DNA from: Symbiodinium natans
Taxonomy: Eukaryota > Sar > Dinophyceae > Suessiales > Symbiodiniaceae
DNA: 64,000 nucleotides
NCBI GenBank assembly: GCA_905221605.1
Contig: CAJNDS010002793.1
Location: 164,001 to 228,000 of the forward strand
Direction of reading: 5' to 3'
Within the stretch, counting starts at the first letter, position 1, and each line of letters begins with the position of its first letter. Below are positions 21,401 to 24,150 of the stretch, in pieces. The position numbers and the translations under genes are program-made. The notes under the pieces are model-generated. The model saw nothing but the letters and a program-made list of their open reading frames with translations. It was not told the DNA's origin and ran no database searches.

Positions 21401-22689
21401 GTGGTGAGTGGGGCCAACAAACCTACAACAGCTTCTATGGCTGGGGGGAGCCAAGCCCCGAGGCACAATTGGAAGAGGAAGCGCCTGCGGGGACTCCAGC
21501 GGCCCAGTTGGTGGAGAGCATCAAGGTGGAAGTGGCGGATGCAAGTGCTGGAGGCGAAAAAGAACTCCGCACAGTGCTACGGCAACTGGTGCGGCGCCTT
21601 CATCCGGATCAGAATCCTGGTAAGGAGGCGGAGGTGTTGCCTGCCTTTCGGTATATCCAACGCCTTCGTTCTCAGGAGGCGGATCGCAGGCGATAGAAGG
21701 CGATGCCCACAGAGCACCTGCGAGATGTTGTGATTGTACTCACTCAGGTTTCGCATGCGTGGTGCCTGTGGAGAAAAATGCATACTAAGGACAGCAAAGA
21801 TACGTAGGATCATATTGTCAGTACGGGCTGTCGGGGCCTGTGTTCTTCAAGCCCCTGAACACCATGAATGGGGAGGAGGCGCTTTGCACAGTGGTGGTTA
21901 TTGCCATGCCCTGCCAGGTCGAAGGGGGCAAGAAGGTCGAGGAACAAAGTGACGAGAAAGATATGGGCATGTCCTACGCCGCGTGGATGCAAACAGCGCA
22001 GACGCTGCCTGTGCATGCGATGCAGAAGACGTGCCCAGGATGAGCTGGGAGACCTGGGGCATCTACGGAAGGCCTCTTTTTTCGAATCTCCGTCTTGCAT
22101 GACATGACGTGCGGTGACTTGGAGAGGTGGAGAAGTGCGGCCCGCTCTCCACGTTCTTAAAGCTGCGTCAGCTGTGGTCCCACAAGACGGCGGATTGGAC
22201 GGGCCCGCAGGTCAGATCCGCTCCGTAGGTGCTCCGTGTTCAACTTTTTTGAGCCGTGTCAAGCGGTGTCAAGCCCTCGAGTCTTCGGAGGACAATGACC
22301 GTGCCATCACACCCTCTATCAGGGTCAAAGATCAGCCCAAGACCTTCGACGAGAAGGTTGCGCAGAAGGCACACCTGCGTCCAGCCATAGAAATGAATCG
22401 AGGGAAGCTGTGCCGTTGCATTGCAGGTCAAGGACTTCTATTTTTACAATGCGATCAATAGACACAAGATGACCACGCTGACACCTTCCTACCATGCGGA
22501 GAACTACTCTCCTGATGATAATCGTGGCTCGCTCCGCATCGCAGTCATGGAAGTGACACGAGTCTTCAGCACGTGTCCGCGACCTGCCCTCGCCCAGGAT
22601 TTGATTTGCGCCCTTTCCTTTTCCCAGCGACCTTCGAAGCGCAGTTCGAGGCGATCGATGAAGTAGTGAAAGCTTGCCGCAAGGATTGA
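657..22689 (+). CDS. NADSYN1: Glutamine-dependent NAD+ synthetase, split gene of about 33 exons
   Basis: The enzyme makes NAD+ from nicotinic acid adenine dinucleotide, ATP and ammonia; the ammonia comes from glutamine through an N-terminal nitrilase-type glutaminase domain. Translated fragments follow the order of the eukaryotic family. They include the glutaminase Glu motif ([11 protein letters not shown]), Lys motif ([10 protein letters not shown]) and Cys motif ([20 protein letters not shown]), the ATP P-loop ([11 protein letters not shown]), [40 protein letters not shown] and the C-terminal [22 protein letters not shown] and FDLRPFL. The joined exons give roughly 720 residues, close to the usual ~700. 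The stop is TGA at 22687-22689. The initiator exon was not located. About 14 of about 22 kb is taken up by two large introns, and a copia element sits in the larger one. Catalytic residues are intact, so the gene is probably functional. The exon joins are my inference from family alignment from memory, not from transcripts. Confidence 0.93.
1334..1700. repeat. Compound microsatellite in an NAD+ synthetase intron
   Basis: The intron 1292-1731 contains three blocks: a CCCA-type run at about 1350-1387, an AACAGAACACC-type degenerate run at about 1395-1560 and a GACACA-type run at about 1575-1690. Long ORFs on both strands here are products of the repeat only. Confidence 0.9.
1732..3172 (+). CDS. 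NADSYN1: NAD+ synthetase exons 6-14: core and end of the glutaminase domain
   Basis: Exons are placed at 1732-1789 ([12 protein letters not shown]), 1839-1931 ([21 protein letters not shown], catalytic Lys), 2021-about 2130 ([18 protein letters not shown]), 2205-2280 ([17 protein letters not shown], catalytic Cys), 2451-2496 ([14 protein letters not shown]), 2552-2608 ([14 protein letters not shown]), 2695-2726 (YANVKGCDG), 2816-2910 ([20 protein letters not shown]) and 3074-3172 ([12 protein letters not shown]). Donors are GC at 1790, 1932, 2281, 2609 and 3173, GA at 2497 and 2727, and GT at 2911. The end of the third exon is uncertain by a few bases. All three residues of the nitrilase Glu-Lys-Cys triad are present. 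Confidence 0.88.
3238..3462. repeat. GA/GAGT-rich microsatellite
   Basis: This is an almost pure purine strand with GAGAGTGA and GAGA units. A segment at 3269-3302 with CTCTTAAGCGTGGAGAAG is also seen in variant form at about 5320-5340, 49300 and 58650, so it may belong to a dispersed repeat. Confidence 0.85.
3813..3884 (+). repeat. Purine-tailed short repeat, copy 1
   Basis: The GC-rich core has GGAAACAGGGGCGGGCGATG, then ACGCCCGGGGGCTTCGGCC, followed by a GAAA-type tail. The same core recurs at 5181 and 5393 and in variant form at 3933. The fixed order of core then purine tail resembles a SINE-like retroposon, which is inference. Confidence 0.6.
3933..4170 (+). repeat. Purine-tailed short repeat, copy 2, with long GAAA/GAGA tail
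   Basis: The core is CCCCGAATACCGGGCAGTTG with a GGGGGCTTGCCCCC hairpin, and it is followed by about 180 bp of GAAAG/GAGA repeats. It shares the layout, but only part of the sequence, of the other copies. Confidence 0.5.
4294..4908 (+). CDS. Intron-nested ORF, 204 codons, unknown protein
   Basis: No family is recognised. The ATG has a good context (GCCATGG) and the protein has balanced composition: a basic N-terminus, a [14 protein letters not shown] helix, Gln/Glu-rich helices in the middle and an Arg/Lys/Glu-rich end ([19 protein letters not shown]). Near its end lies a plausible donor (GCAG then GTTTGTCTG at about 4891), so this may be the first exon of a longer gene. It lies in the 2.4 kb intron of NAD+ synthetase on the same strand and has no similarity to that enzyme. 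It may be a nested gene, a captured fragment or a chance ORF. Confidence 0.45.
   Translation: MDDGEGKLRRSLVSCLAYALRLSSKLGCASATPKLNQVLRELIEDSTGKPKRKISLFEGLNLQESDEAVRSSQTCSRESHQSVKACHVGTQTYEELISERQCKALVQEALQTVIREVTDFDRRLLVQERAAPSEVTSRTSGSIQSMMPPRAGQPPVRHGSFKDLHESEPAFQPESIQILRNQHRAQRLALKEERRRIRAGLSVG
5181..5254 (+). repeat. Purine-tailed short repeat, copy 3
   Basis: The core has AATACAGGGGCGGGTAAAGA then CGCCCGGGGCTTTGGCCCC, and it is followed by an A-rich then GAGA tail. It matches copy 1 over about 40 bases with few changes. Confidence 0.6.
5393..5462 (+). repeat. Purine-tailed short repeat, copy 4
   Basis: The core has CGAAAACATTGGCGAGCGATG then ACGCCCGGGGGTTCGCTCC, and it is followed by GAAAGAACGAGAG. 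The GCGATGACGCCCGGGGG block is identical to copy 1. Confidence 0.6.
5549..5921 (+). CDS. NADSYN1: NAD+ synthetase exons 15-17: linker and ATP P-loop
   Basis: Exons are placed at 5549-about 5602 ([18 protein letters not shown]), 5707-5750 ([15 protein letters not shown]) and 5840-about 5921 ([14 protein letters not shown] then [11 protein letters not shown]). The SGGxDSSS loop is the PP-loop ATP-binding motif of the NAD+ synthetase domain. The Trp codon of GPSAW is split by an intron with a GC donor at 5751. The first exon follows the 2.4 kb repeat-filled intron 3173-5548. The exact end of the first and last exon is ambiguous. Confidence 0.85.
6390..7216 (+). CDS. NADSYN1: NAD+ synthetase exons 18-22: middle of the synthetase domain
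   Basis: Exons are placed at about 6390-6512 ([18 protein letters not shown]), 6591-6648 ([15 protein letters not shown]), 6732-6806 ([18 protein letters not shown]), about 6905-6970 ([11 protein letters not shown]) and about 7147-7216 ([12 protein letters not shown]). GC donors are seen at 6513 (probable), 6649, 6807 and 7217. The first and the last two exons have uncertain outer ends because this part of the family is poorly conserved. The intron 7217-8159 (943 bp) shows no gene-like content. Confidence 0.75.
7217..8159 (+). other. Intron without recognised content
   Basis: It is bounded by a GC donor after [10 protein letters not shown] and an AG acceptor before MVMAYF. No repeat or ORF stands out. 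Confidence 0.6.
8160..8733 (+). CDS. NADSYN1: NAD+ synthetase exons 23-27: conserved synthetase motifs
   Basis: Exons are placed at 8160-8212 ([17 protein letters not shown]), 8289-8328 ([14 protein letters not shown]), 8405-8485 ([17 protein letters not shown] then ADINPIGG), 8549-8608 ([18 protein letters not shown]) and 8684-about 8733 ([16 protein letters not shown]). Donors are GT at 8213, 8486 and 8609, GC at 8329 and GA at 8734 (a GC at 8740 is an alternative). The spliced codons restore SANV, PIGGIN and GIGEL exactly where the family needs them. The next exon lies 13.2 kb downstream. Confidence 0.9.
8979..9470 (+). CDS. Intron-nested ORF, 163 codons, putative plastid-targeted protein
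   Basis: The product family is not recognised. The ATG has a strong context (GAGCCATGG). Residues 8-22 ([15 protein letters not shown]) are hydrophobic like a signal peptide. They are followed at once by WVMPAKG, which resembles the FVxP motif that begins dinoflagellate plastid transit peptides. A coding minisatellite gives QGR three times at residues 36-44. The rest is Ala/Leu-rich with an acidic DDDWED patch and ends in VDLPY. AATAAA-like hexamers lie downstream at about 9645 and 9834. The same-strand position inside a host intron is unusual. It could be an intronless nested gene or a retroposed copy. Confidence 0.55.
   Translation: MDRWRREAVWALAVVLGFGGTWVMPAKGPLSPLACQGRQGRQGRQVRVFLSAVGDAAAVDTEDMLVALGRNLWAAADELLEVSAALSAAVPRSDNRKFSPLGLGAAALAMRTAADNILDDDWEDAMGELEVAVVYPSLSTKFSFKPALVSFSTTMPPPVDLPY
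9078..9112 (+). repeat. 9-bp coding minisatellite
   Basis: There are three and a half units of GTCAAGGCC inside the 163-codon ORF. They keep the reading frame. Confidence 0.85.
9471..9895. other. 3' flank of the nested ORF, no gene seen
   Basis: The sequence becomes AT-richer, with AATAAA-like hexamers. No other coding or structural signal was seen. Confidence 0.5.
9896..10020. repeat. About 42-bp tandem repeat
   Basis: Two and a half diverged units are seen, each with TTTTCATCGGT, then a CGGRAACCTTGG block, then ACCRAGG. The units begin at about 9920, 9963 and 10004. Confidence 0.65.
10030..10618. repeat. Degenerate CCTAAA-rich tract left of the retrotransposon
   Basis: The tract contains many CCTAAA, AACCCGAACC and GAATAAGAT words. 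CGCTAAATCCTAAAGAGCGG (10549-10574) recurs as an inverted copy at about 20622-20647, and GACTAAGATTTG...CCACTTTAGGCTTGG recurs in direct orientation at 20457. The tract looks like an older repeat into which the copia element inserted. Confidence 0.6.
10619..10623. repeat. Target site duplication, left copy (AAAAA)
   Basis: It equals 20384-20388. The flank is TAAAAAA on the left and TAAAAAG on the right, so the boundary could shift by one base. Confidence 0.7.
10706..10721 (+). promoter_or_regulatory. Spliced-leader-like word in the 5' LTR
   Basis: The 16 bases CCATTTTTGGCTCAAG match the 3' end of the dinoflagellate spliced leader (GCCATTTTGGCTCAAG) except for one extra T and the first base. 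The following bases, GTAAAAAGG, could act as a splice donor, and a hairpin follows, as in spliced-leader RNA genes. The match is seen directly; a role is inference. Confidence 0.6.
10728..10744 (+). promoter_or_regulatory. LTR hairpin after the spliced-leader-like word
   Basis: GCCGCA pairs perfectly with TGCGGC across a 5-base loop. The same hairpin is in the 3' LTR at 20264-20280. It could be a structure of the R/U5 leader or a relic of a spliced-leader RNA stem. Confidence 0.5.
10847..10860 (+). other. Primer binding site
   Basis: TGGTTATCAGCTCC lies directly at the LTR end. It resembles the initiator-Met tRNA complement used by copia elements (TGGTATCAGAGC) with one inserted T, and it begins with TGG, the complement of CCA. 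Confidence 0.65.
10910..12205 (+). CDS. Retrotransposon ORF1: proline-rich protein with a HAD-like phosphatase domain
   Basis: The protein has 431 residues. Residues 1-90 are basic ([18 protein letters not shown]). Residues about 100-215 are Pro/Ser-rich with two duplicated units (KTPPKAPPR and RVPEPSHPP). From about 245 there is a HAD-like fold: motif I LDFHGVLD (D253; the usual second Asp is His255), Ser301 after a hydrophobic strand (FFVCSYC), Lys340 region ([12 protein letters not shown]) and motif [10 protein letters not shown] (D366, D367). HAD enzymes are phosphohydrolases; whether this one is active is doubtful because of the His. It starts 62 bases after the LTR, and the position suggests a structural or regulatory ORF of the element. 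It shows no gag zinc knuckle. Confidence 0.85.
   Translation: MDCNPPREEERIPRPLGVRGTRGGAAAQRKRKAYQIYIFLRDQDLGIFADPSEVPFRRPDGSTRSVVRRPRTAPFQAVEEQSEVIVIDDQAPETPPPSTPVRPFHRLHPSTVVLKAKTTAPSPPPASSSSSSSTQRPLPAPKPLLTPSASLSSDIPAPKTPPKAPPRSLSSGIPVPKTPPKAPPRVPEPSHPPSAQVLHRVPEPSHPPPPQVTGNPRVIDFRPLKTEVLDFEGVKVKLTEPAFERFSFGLSLDFHGVLDRYHKKSTSWTDPRPEFPSECVAALRDLHSLIPRYGGLFFVCSYCHHEDTKRHVVETTVNSCDTLFTQIGESPICLIFITRKATGPLGKRAVLEHLAKEVELPIIHVDDSADVCDELAGSEHVIPLHIAIPKRSKGSRGQRTIFPRAPVPSFDSFPECTDAIKGQVRKWFPDA
12206..12354 (+). other. ORF1-ORF2 spacer of the retrotransposon
   Basis: There are 149 bases between the ORF1 stop and the ORF2 ATG. The ORFs are in different frames and do not overlap, so simple frameshifting or readthrough cannot join them. 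Confidence 0.75.
12355..19662 (+). CDS. Copia gag-pol polyprotein with dioxygenase-like and methyltransferase-like domains
   Basis: It is 2435 residues in one open frame. The order seen is as follows. A coiled coil spans about 95-225. A gag-like helical domain spans about 335-530. A CCCH zinc finger has C639, C648, C654 and H658. A protease-like motif is [10 protein letters not shown] (D714). A 2-oxoglutarate/Fe(II)-dioxygenase-like region spans about 940-1050 (H969, D971, H1031, R1040). The integrase zinc motif is H1151, H1155, C1162 and C1165, and its core is D1201, D1267 and E1298 or E1300. A Cys/His-rich stretch starts at C1500. A cytosine-methyltransferase-like region spans about 1615-1840 (C1678, FEWP with E1730). 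Reverse transcriptase has D2009 and YVDD (D2099, D2100). RNase H has D2272, E2317 and D2352. Copia polyproteins are usually about 1300-1500 residues, so this one is far longer. All core catalytic residues look intact. Confidence 0.96.
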   Translation: MSSPSDPSNPASSVLDLSSASAMALPGGIGSDSGSVTSSSAVELRERSPPLTRRALSGPRRTREHSEPYPNLTAQASYTQNILNVGASPQEVLDAQRLAAAQAAQQVADHAEQLHAVRLEQVENEARGLVEATAEQMREQLQQYEHRYDEILQQGRILEEQLSVAKAELSKVEAELQVARAGYQELEAALTSCRGDNNLLNFQNTQLRVELQVKDREIQRLRQAALSATSPGSSPPKPAPRQQDVPSAIAPSACSGGSSWVHIGSDGDNNGAPSLPQVVNESPPCPPATVTDPRVDQLIDVVQQLLAQRNGTDQGCNDASPVHEIEEPERQEKHIVDNRALLHLKLEPVPSDAAGFRAWKNALLVQIAKLDMSGEGLVVEWLSQSFTAEKEDLTESGFLPRLDAWIAGEMTSLRVLKQVTELEQEVIAYVELCGQARSQPKGRYMLALLARHFSIDRVRGTVLTASTLFQVEIGGNSMRDLRDFVQRVRTVLYAIPVGQRPDDRLTGEWLFHRVKHIRKLERIIEDIRESAPESRRREWDYLWNKIQDILVQEREDANSHSVMKSLQIAAPQAKTKGVPAETKEASRSSPKAKTPAPVSTGPPPKAPVPANPAPSPKPKTKAKAKAKGMSDAEKAKTPCIFFRMSSGCMHGENCKYSHAPDKTPKVDPKSKPKAAASKPKSPGAVAKAVVAMMAASSMCNIPGSNAFSVEWAADTAAGRHLGSARALADQGIPSESYRSFLAHSASPVTFHTGGGPQPGSQSLGFASDNMPLANHYMLDNCPVVRSTGLDVESGKAFIWLPGSLPFFVHDLSKLRIDCAEEARFYATRIDEHVPIFTSKVQFVHGVAASADSLERSGKESREPSTPFAHDPAEEYAKDLLTKRGDIQPNQVRKIFGLVKRGSAPRGIEPSNDSSFAVGCFRRGGVVGLLKSTKEYPFVTRALNQFAQRKAPGHVYTTINLLHNVSADPHKDSRNAGIDNVVISLGGFTGGGVWVEDAAGRDKCPFPSVSQIGKILSFKKGVIQFSAKNRLHATQPWTGDRLVMILYAAKDPASLELDVLDALIGVGFPLDSHPLVDVIPAEIESSEVPSSSSGGLPKEHLVEANPDGPAASALPEGDKPLDVSSPGVPIVDDAHVSDRVRKLRDEAVSVKHRLFHFPKNPFCDVCNRSKLLSRRVRRKPRDEDSEPALLEASEFGEVIAADHIHVFKSPSDSNAPGREYVVLCLRDRFTGLFAAYPATDRSTDSILTCLKRFVGRKVCSKPVSLVSDAADEFKLAAETLGWLHMPSLPNRFPHNSQLEREIRSFQEGVRSSFLEAGFAVRPELWTVACRYGSMAMNLSHPAPLESDLSRWDFAVAHFDAEDVPPRELILGQLVFYRARADSKFGPNAKPGLFAGWRLEPGFLYRSVVYVLDLAKVRFKLGSWEEVISVPEAELYVRSGDPVFPLKNAAEHTLQLCGGEDFVIPDPLPLPFSGDQANIKKKARRIYITYSRFLKLGPTPGCTACERDRSDHNPECVARFEKAFGDEAKTSSQPFEDHERLLSFEHLGLPDLPPEIDPADEEAVEVELAALGRSTERDAESELDFLRTPEYEPSIPEDDEALPGVGALPACRHQKPGALVLYEFCCAPDSMIGHLGPELGVQVVRLCRESINLEDPLAIDQLIHQVSATPGCCIHGSLECGPWSAWSRMNLATKPGYLEKLTAEREKSRKLLLQFIRVAALVILQGGEVSFEWPRDAAGWSLPEIIAFVDQFNLLTVEFHGCAFGLVSSRGGPMLKPWKILTSSKRLAHDFAAYQCSHPKHFKHDTVEGSDSRRSAFYPEAMARAILASLFPYAKAFVAPALPCVPTFPQLHRVKDVRPPLPLDLLMFESGMRHIRIPGYVHRLLDRREWTSQPAALEKVQEEKDGLLKAGTWIEEEIMPKSEVLAWARRTSNVIHFGNLMVIMSVKGAELEPDSWKLKARIVFRGDDIRDQTGMSAVFEELFASAPSSLEGLNTVIGFGLLESHGVTTSDAIKAYTQAALKSKNRTFVLLPPELVPASKRDVIQPCAPLYKALYGHPESSAHWQRHLHGILTGLGGIEFPNLPSVYYFPTLDLILCVYVDDLTLSGKLSKHKGFWSSLSKQVDLEPYAPLTRVLGRSHRHVLYDNQPALALETEDFAKQCVDLYESLVGSAVKHQRTPHVDPGALSLSDNDARGSLADSAARILMKILWLARLNRPDLMVAVTTLTTNVCRWSVNDDKRVARLVGYIAATVQYNPVMFVHDPASSLHLALYVDSDFGGCPDTARSTSGYIVALEGSNSFALLSWSSKRQKVVSRSSTEAEFVSLSSALFNDALPLLEVWQTIIPGIKLLCREDNEACIAIVRKGYSAKLRHLSKTHRINVSSTCEAVNDNDDVELGYVNTNDQKGDPLTKALSVQKWAHALKLLHISTERLPDVPI
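19663..20150 (+). other. 3' untranslated region of the retrotransposon
   Basis: This is about 490 bp between the polyprotein stop and the polypurine tract, with no ORF of note. Confidence 0.7.
20151..20159 (+). other. Polypurine tract
   Basis: GAAGGGGGG lies directly before the 3' LTR. It is the expected plus-strand primer site. Confidence 0.85.
20160..20383 (+). repeat. 3' LTR
   Basis: It is identical by eye to 10624-10847, with the same 7-bp inverted ends. Confidence 0.95.
20242..20257 (+). promoter_or_regulatory. Spliced-leader-like word in the 3' LTR
   Basis: This is the same 16 bases as in the 5' LTR, followed by the same GTAAAAAGG and hairpin. Confidence 0.6.
20384..20388. repeat. 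Target site duplication, right copy (AAAAA)
   Basis: It equals 10619-10623; 5 bp is the normal copia duplication length. Confidence 0.7.
20389..20700. repeat. Degenerate TTTAGGG-rich tract right of the retrotransposon
   Basis: It has GGGTTTAG and GGATTTGGGGAATAAGA words and an inverted copy of a left-flank segment. Together with the left tract it forms a disrupted inverted repeat. Confidence 0.6.
20855..21110. repeat. TGTA/TGCA, GT, AC and TA microsatellite cluster
   Basis: The runs are TGTA/TGCA at 20876-20922, GT at 20931-20950, AC at 21024-21040 and TA-rich blocks at 21043-21095. Confidence 0.9.
21160..21696 (+). CDS. Intron-nested ORF, 178 codons, ending in a partial J-domain
   Basis: Residues 140-175 ([20 protein letters not shown] and the following [14 protein letters not shown]) fit helix II, the HPD loop and helix III of a DnaJ J-domain; helix I is replaced by an unrelated acidic stretch. 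The first 60 residues are amphipathic helix ([17 protein letters not shown]). J-domains stimulate Hsp70 ATPase through HPD. It has its own ATG, sits in the last part of the 13.2 kb intron on the host strand and stops 221 bp before the next NAD+ synthetase exon. It may be a nested gene or one exon of one. Confidence 0.5.
   Translation: MSCHEQLCQEPIPECEWKSARRSFRLLSRNLLSIAEQLSETSSTLAESVRYAGEKLRRAGKLFVAGGFQMPVDPRFSRGERGEWGQQTYNSFYGWGEPSPEAQLEEEAPAGTPAAQLVESIKVEVADASAGGEKELRTVLRQLVRRLHPDQNPGKEAEVLPAFRYIQRLRSQEADRRR
21918..22689 (+). CDS. NADSYN1: NAD+ synthetase exons 28-33: C-terminal end and stop
   Basis: Exons are placed at 21918-21977 ([16 protein letters not shown]), 22039-22071 ([11 protein letters not shown]), 22127-about 22186 ([17 protein letters not shown]), about 22336-22368 ([11 protein letters not shown]), 22427-22523 ([29 protein letters not shown]) and 22598-22689 ([16 protein letters not shown] to the TGA). 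Donors are GC at 21978, 22072 and 22369 and GT at 22524. These exons complete the gene and prove that the retrotransposon lies inside it. The join between the third and fourth exon is not resolved. Confidence 0.9.
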
Positions 22690-23640
22690 GTCACCGTCGA
22701 AGTAGGATTCACATCTGCAGCCAAGCTGAGATGGATGGCTAGCAGAGTGTTTTAAATTGAGTTCGAATCCTGCTTCGCCCCCGCCTGGAGAGCTTCCTGC
22801 CTCCAGCAAGCGCAACCCTGCGACCGTCGGCAGTCGCCGCGAGTCTCAGCGGGATATCTCTTTAGTGAAAAAGCGTAGCACATTTTGCGTCACATGGTGA
22901 CATGCTCCTGTCAGAGTTCCGTCAGCGTACGGAGTTGGGGGGGCCGGGTATTTCAGTCTGTAAGACTGAGGTGCCCCTTTGTCGGCCCGAGGCTGCAGCG
23001 CGTTGCGAGCTGAGTTCATCTGCGTTCGTTTTCGCGAGTCGTGCTGCGGCAGTTCCGATGTCTTCTCAGGCCCCAGGCGTTTCAGGACCTCCTTTCTCTC
23101 CATTTCACTATCACATACTTGCTTCTCCTGCGAGCTCCTCTCACAAGCCTTCTCAAGCCAATGTCTCGCGACAAGCTACCTGAGGCCCGTCGCTTATGCT
23201 GTGCGTTCAGCATGTGCCCAGTGTCGAACAGTGTGTAGTTACTGGTTCAACGGCTCATGGTCGGGAACCTTCCGCTGGATGGAGTACCTGCGTGTGATAC
23301 GCAGGTACTCATCGAACGCCTGCACCGGTGGTGGTGCGGCAGCAGACGATGCAGGGCGGCCAAAGATTGCACTCATTGTGGGCTCAATACTTTCGGGGAT
23401 AGACTTGTCACTGACTTGTCAAAAATTGTCACCGGATTTTGCCGGTGGCAAGGCCTGTGCCTGTGGCGACGCGGTGTGTCCCGAGAGCAGCACCGGCAAC
23501 AACAGGTGCCGGGAGATCGAGGGAATCGTATCCTTCTTGTCGAGCTGCATGCAGAAATTGTAGAATTGTTTAGGTTCGTGAGCTTGCGTAATTGAGTAGC
23601 CACTATATTTCTTGTGCTTTGGAACGGAGGGCACCTTCTT
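22690..23640. other. Downstream of NAD+ synthetase, no recognised gene
   Basis: An ORF of 194 codons (22979-23563, +) is open but has no recognisable family and could be chance. A perfect 7-bp stem with a GTA loop (TCAGTCT/AGACTGA) lies at about 22953-22969. Confidence 0.4.
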
Positions 23641-23689
23641 TGCGTCTATATGAAAAATAAGGGTTCATGCTACATTTGATCAGTTTTCT

Positions 23690-23765
23690 TGTTGTATATA
23701 TGTATATATATATATATAGATTCTGTTCTAAATTATACATATATATATATATTCCGCATATACAT

Positions 23766-23798
<33 letters not shown>

Positions 23799-23840
23799 CA
23801 TTTGTATTTATACATGCGTACACACACGTATATAGATAGA

Positions 23841-23871
<31 letters not shown>

Positions 23872-23875
23872 CTAT
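23690..23875. repeat. TA-rich microsatellite
   Basis: The sequence is TATA, ACATA and GATA runs with little else. Confidence 0.9.
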
Positions 23876-23929
23876 GTCTCTACCTGCATACACATTATCC
23901 CGCTTTTCAAGCTGTGCAAGCTTGCTGCT

Positions 23930-24150
23930 TTGAATCCTTTGCAAACACATCGTGCGAGCATTGCAGCCACCCCGCTTTTCAAGCCGTGGCTTCAAAGCAT
24001 CCCCTCCCCACATGTTTGAGCCAAGCTTGCTTCAAAGCATTTCAAAGCATATGCATGTCTTTTGAACCCATGCGAGCATTGTCTTTGCAAATGGGGGGAG
24101 GGGGGCCTGCACCCCTCCCACCGCCTGCGCTTTGTTGAGCCGTGCAAGGA
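23930..24150. repeat. Dispersed repeat, copy related to 55370-55520
   Basis: CGAGCATTGTCTTTGCAAAT, a G-run, CACCCCTCCC and GCTTTGTTGAGCC occur in the same order as ACATTGTTTTGCAAAT, a G-run, GCCCCTCGCA and GCTTTTGAGCC near 55376-55440. The left part (23948-24050) repeats the words CCGCTTTTCAAGC and TTCAAAGCAT. Confidence 0.55.

Larger units (their letters stand above)
8734..21917 (+). other. 13.2 kb intron of the NAD+ synthetase gene
   Basis: It runs from the donor after PTAELRP to the acceptor before [10 protein letters not shown]. It contains a plastid-type ORF (8979-9470), a complete copia retrotransposon (10624-20383), degenerate repeat tracts on both sides of it, microsatellites and a J-domain-like ORF (21160-21696), all on the host strand. 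Without the retrotransposon and its duplicated target site the intron would be about 3.4 kb. Confidence 0.85.

Noticed and set aside
22733-22775. tRNA-like B box (GAGTTCGAATCCTGC)
   Set aside because: No T-stem pairing, and the A-box-like word is too close; no cloverleaf can be formed.
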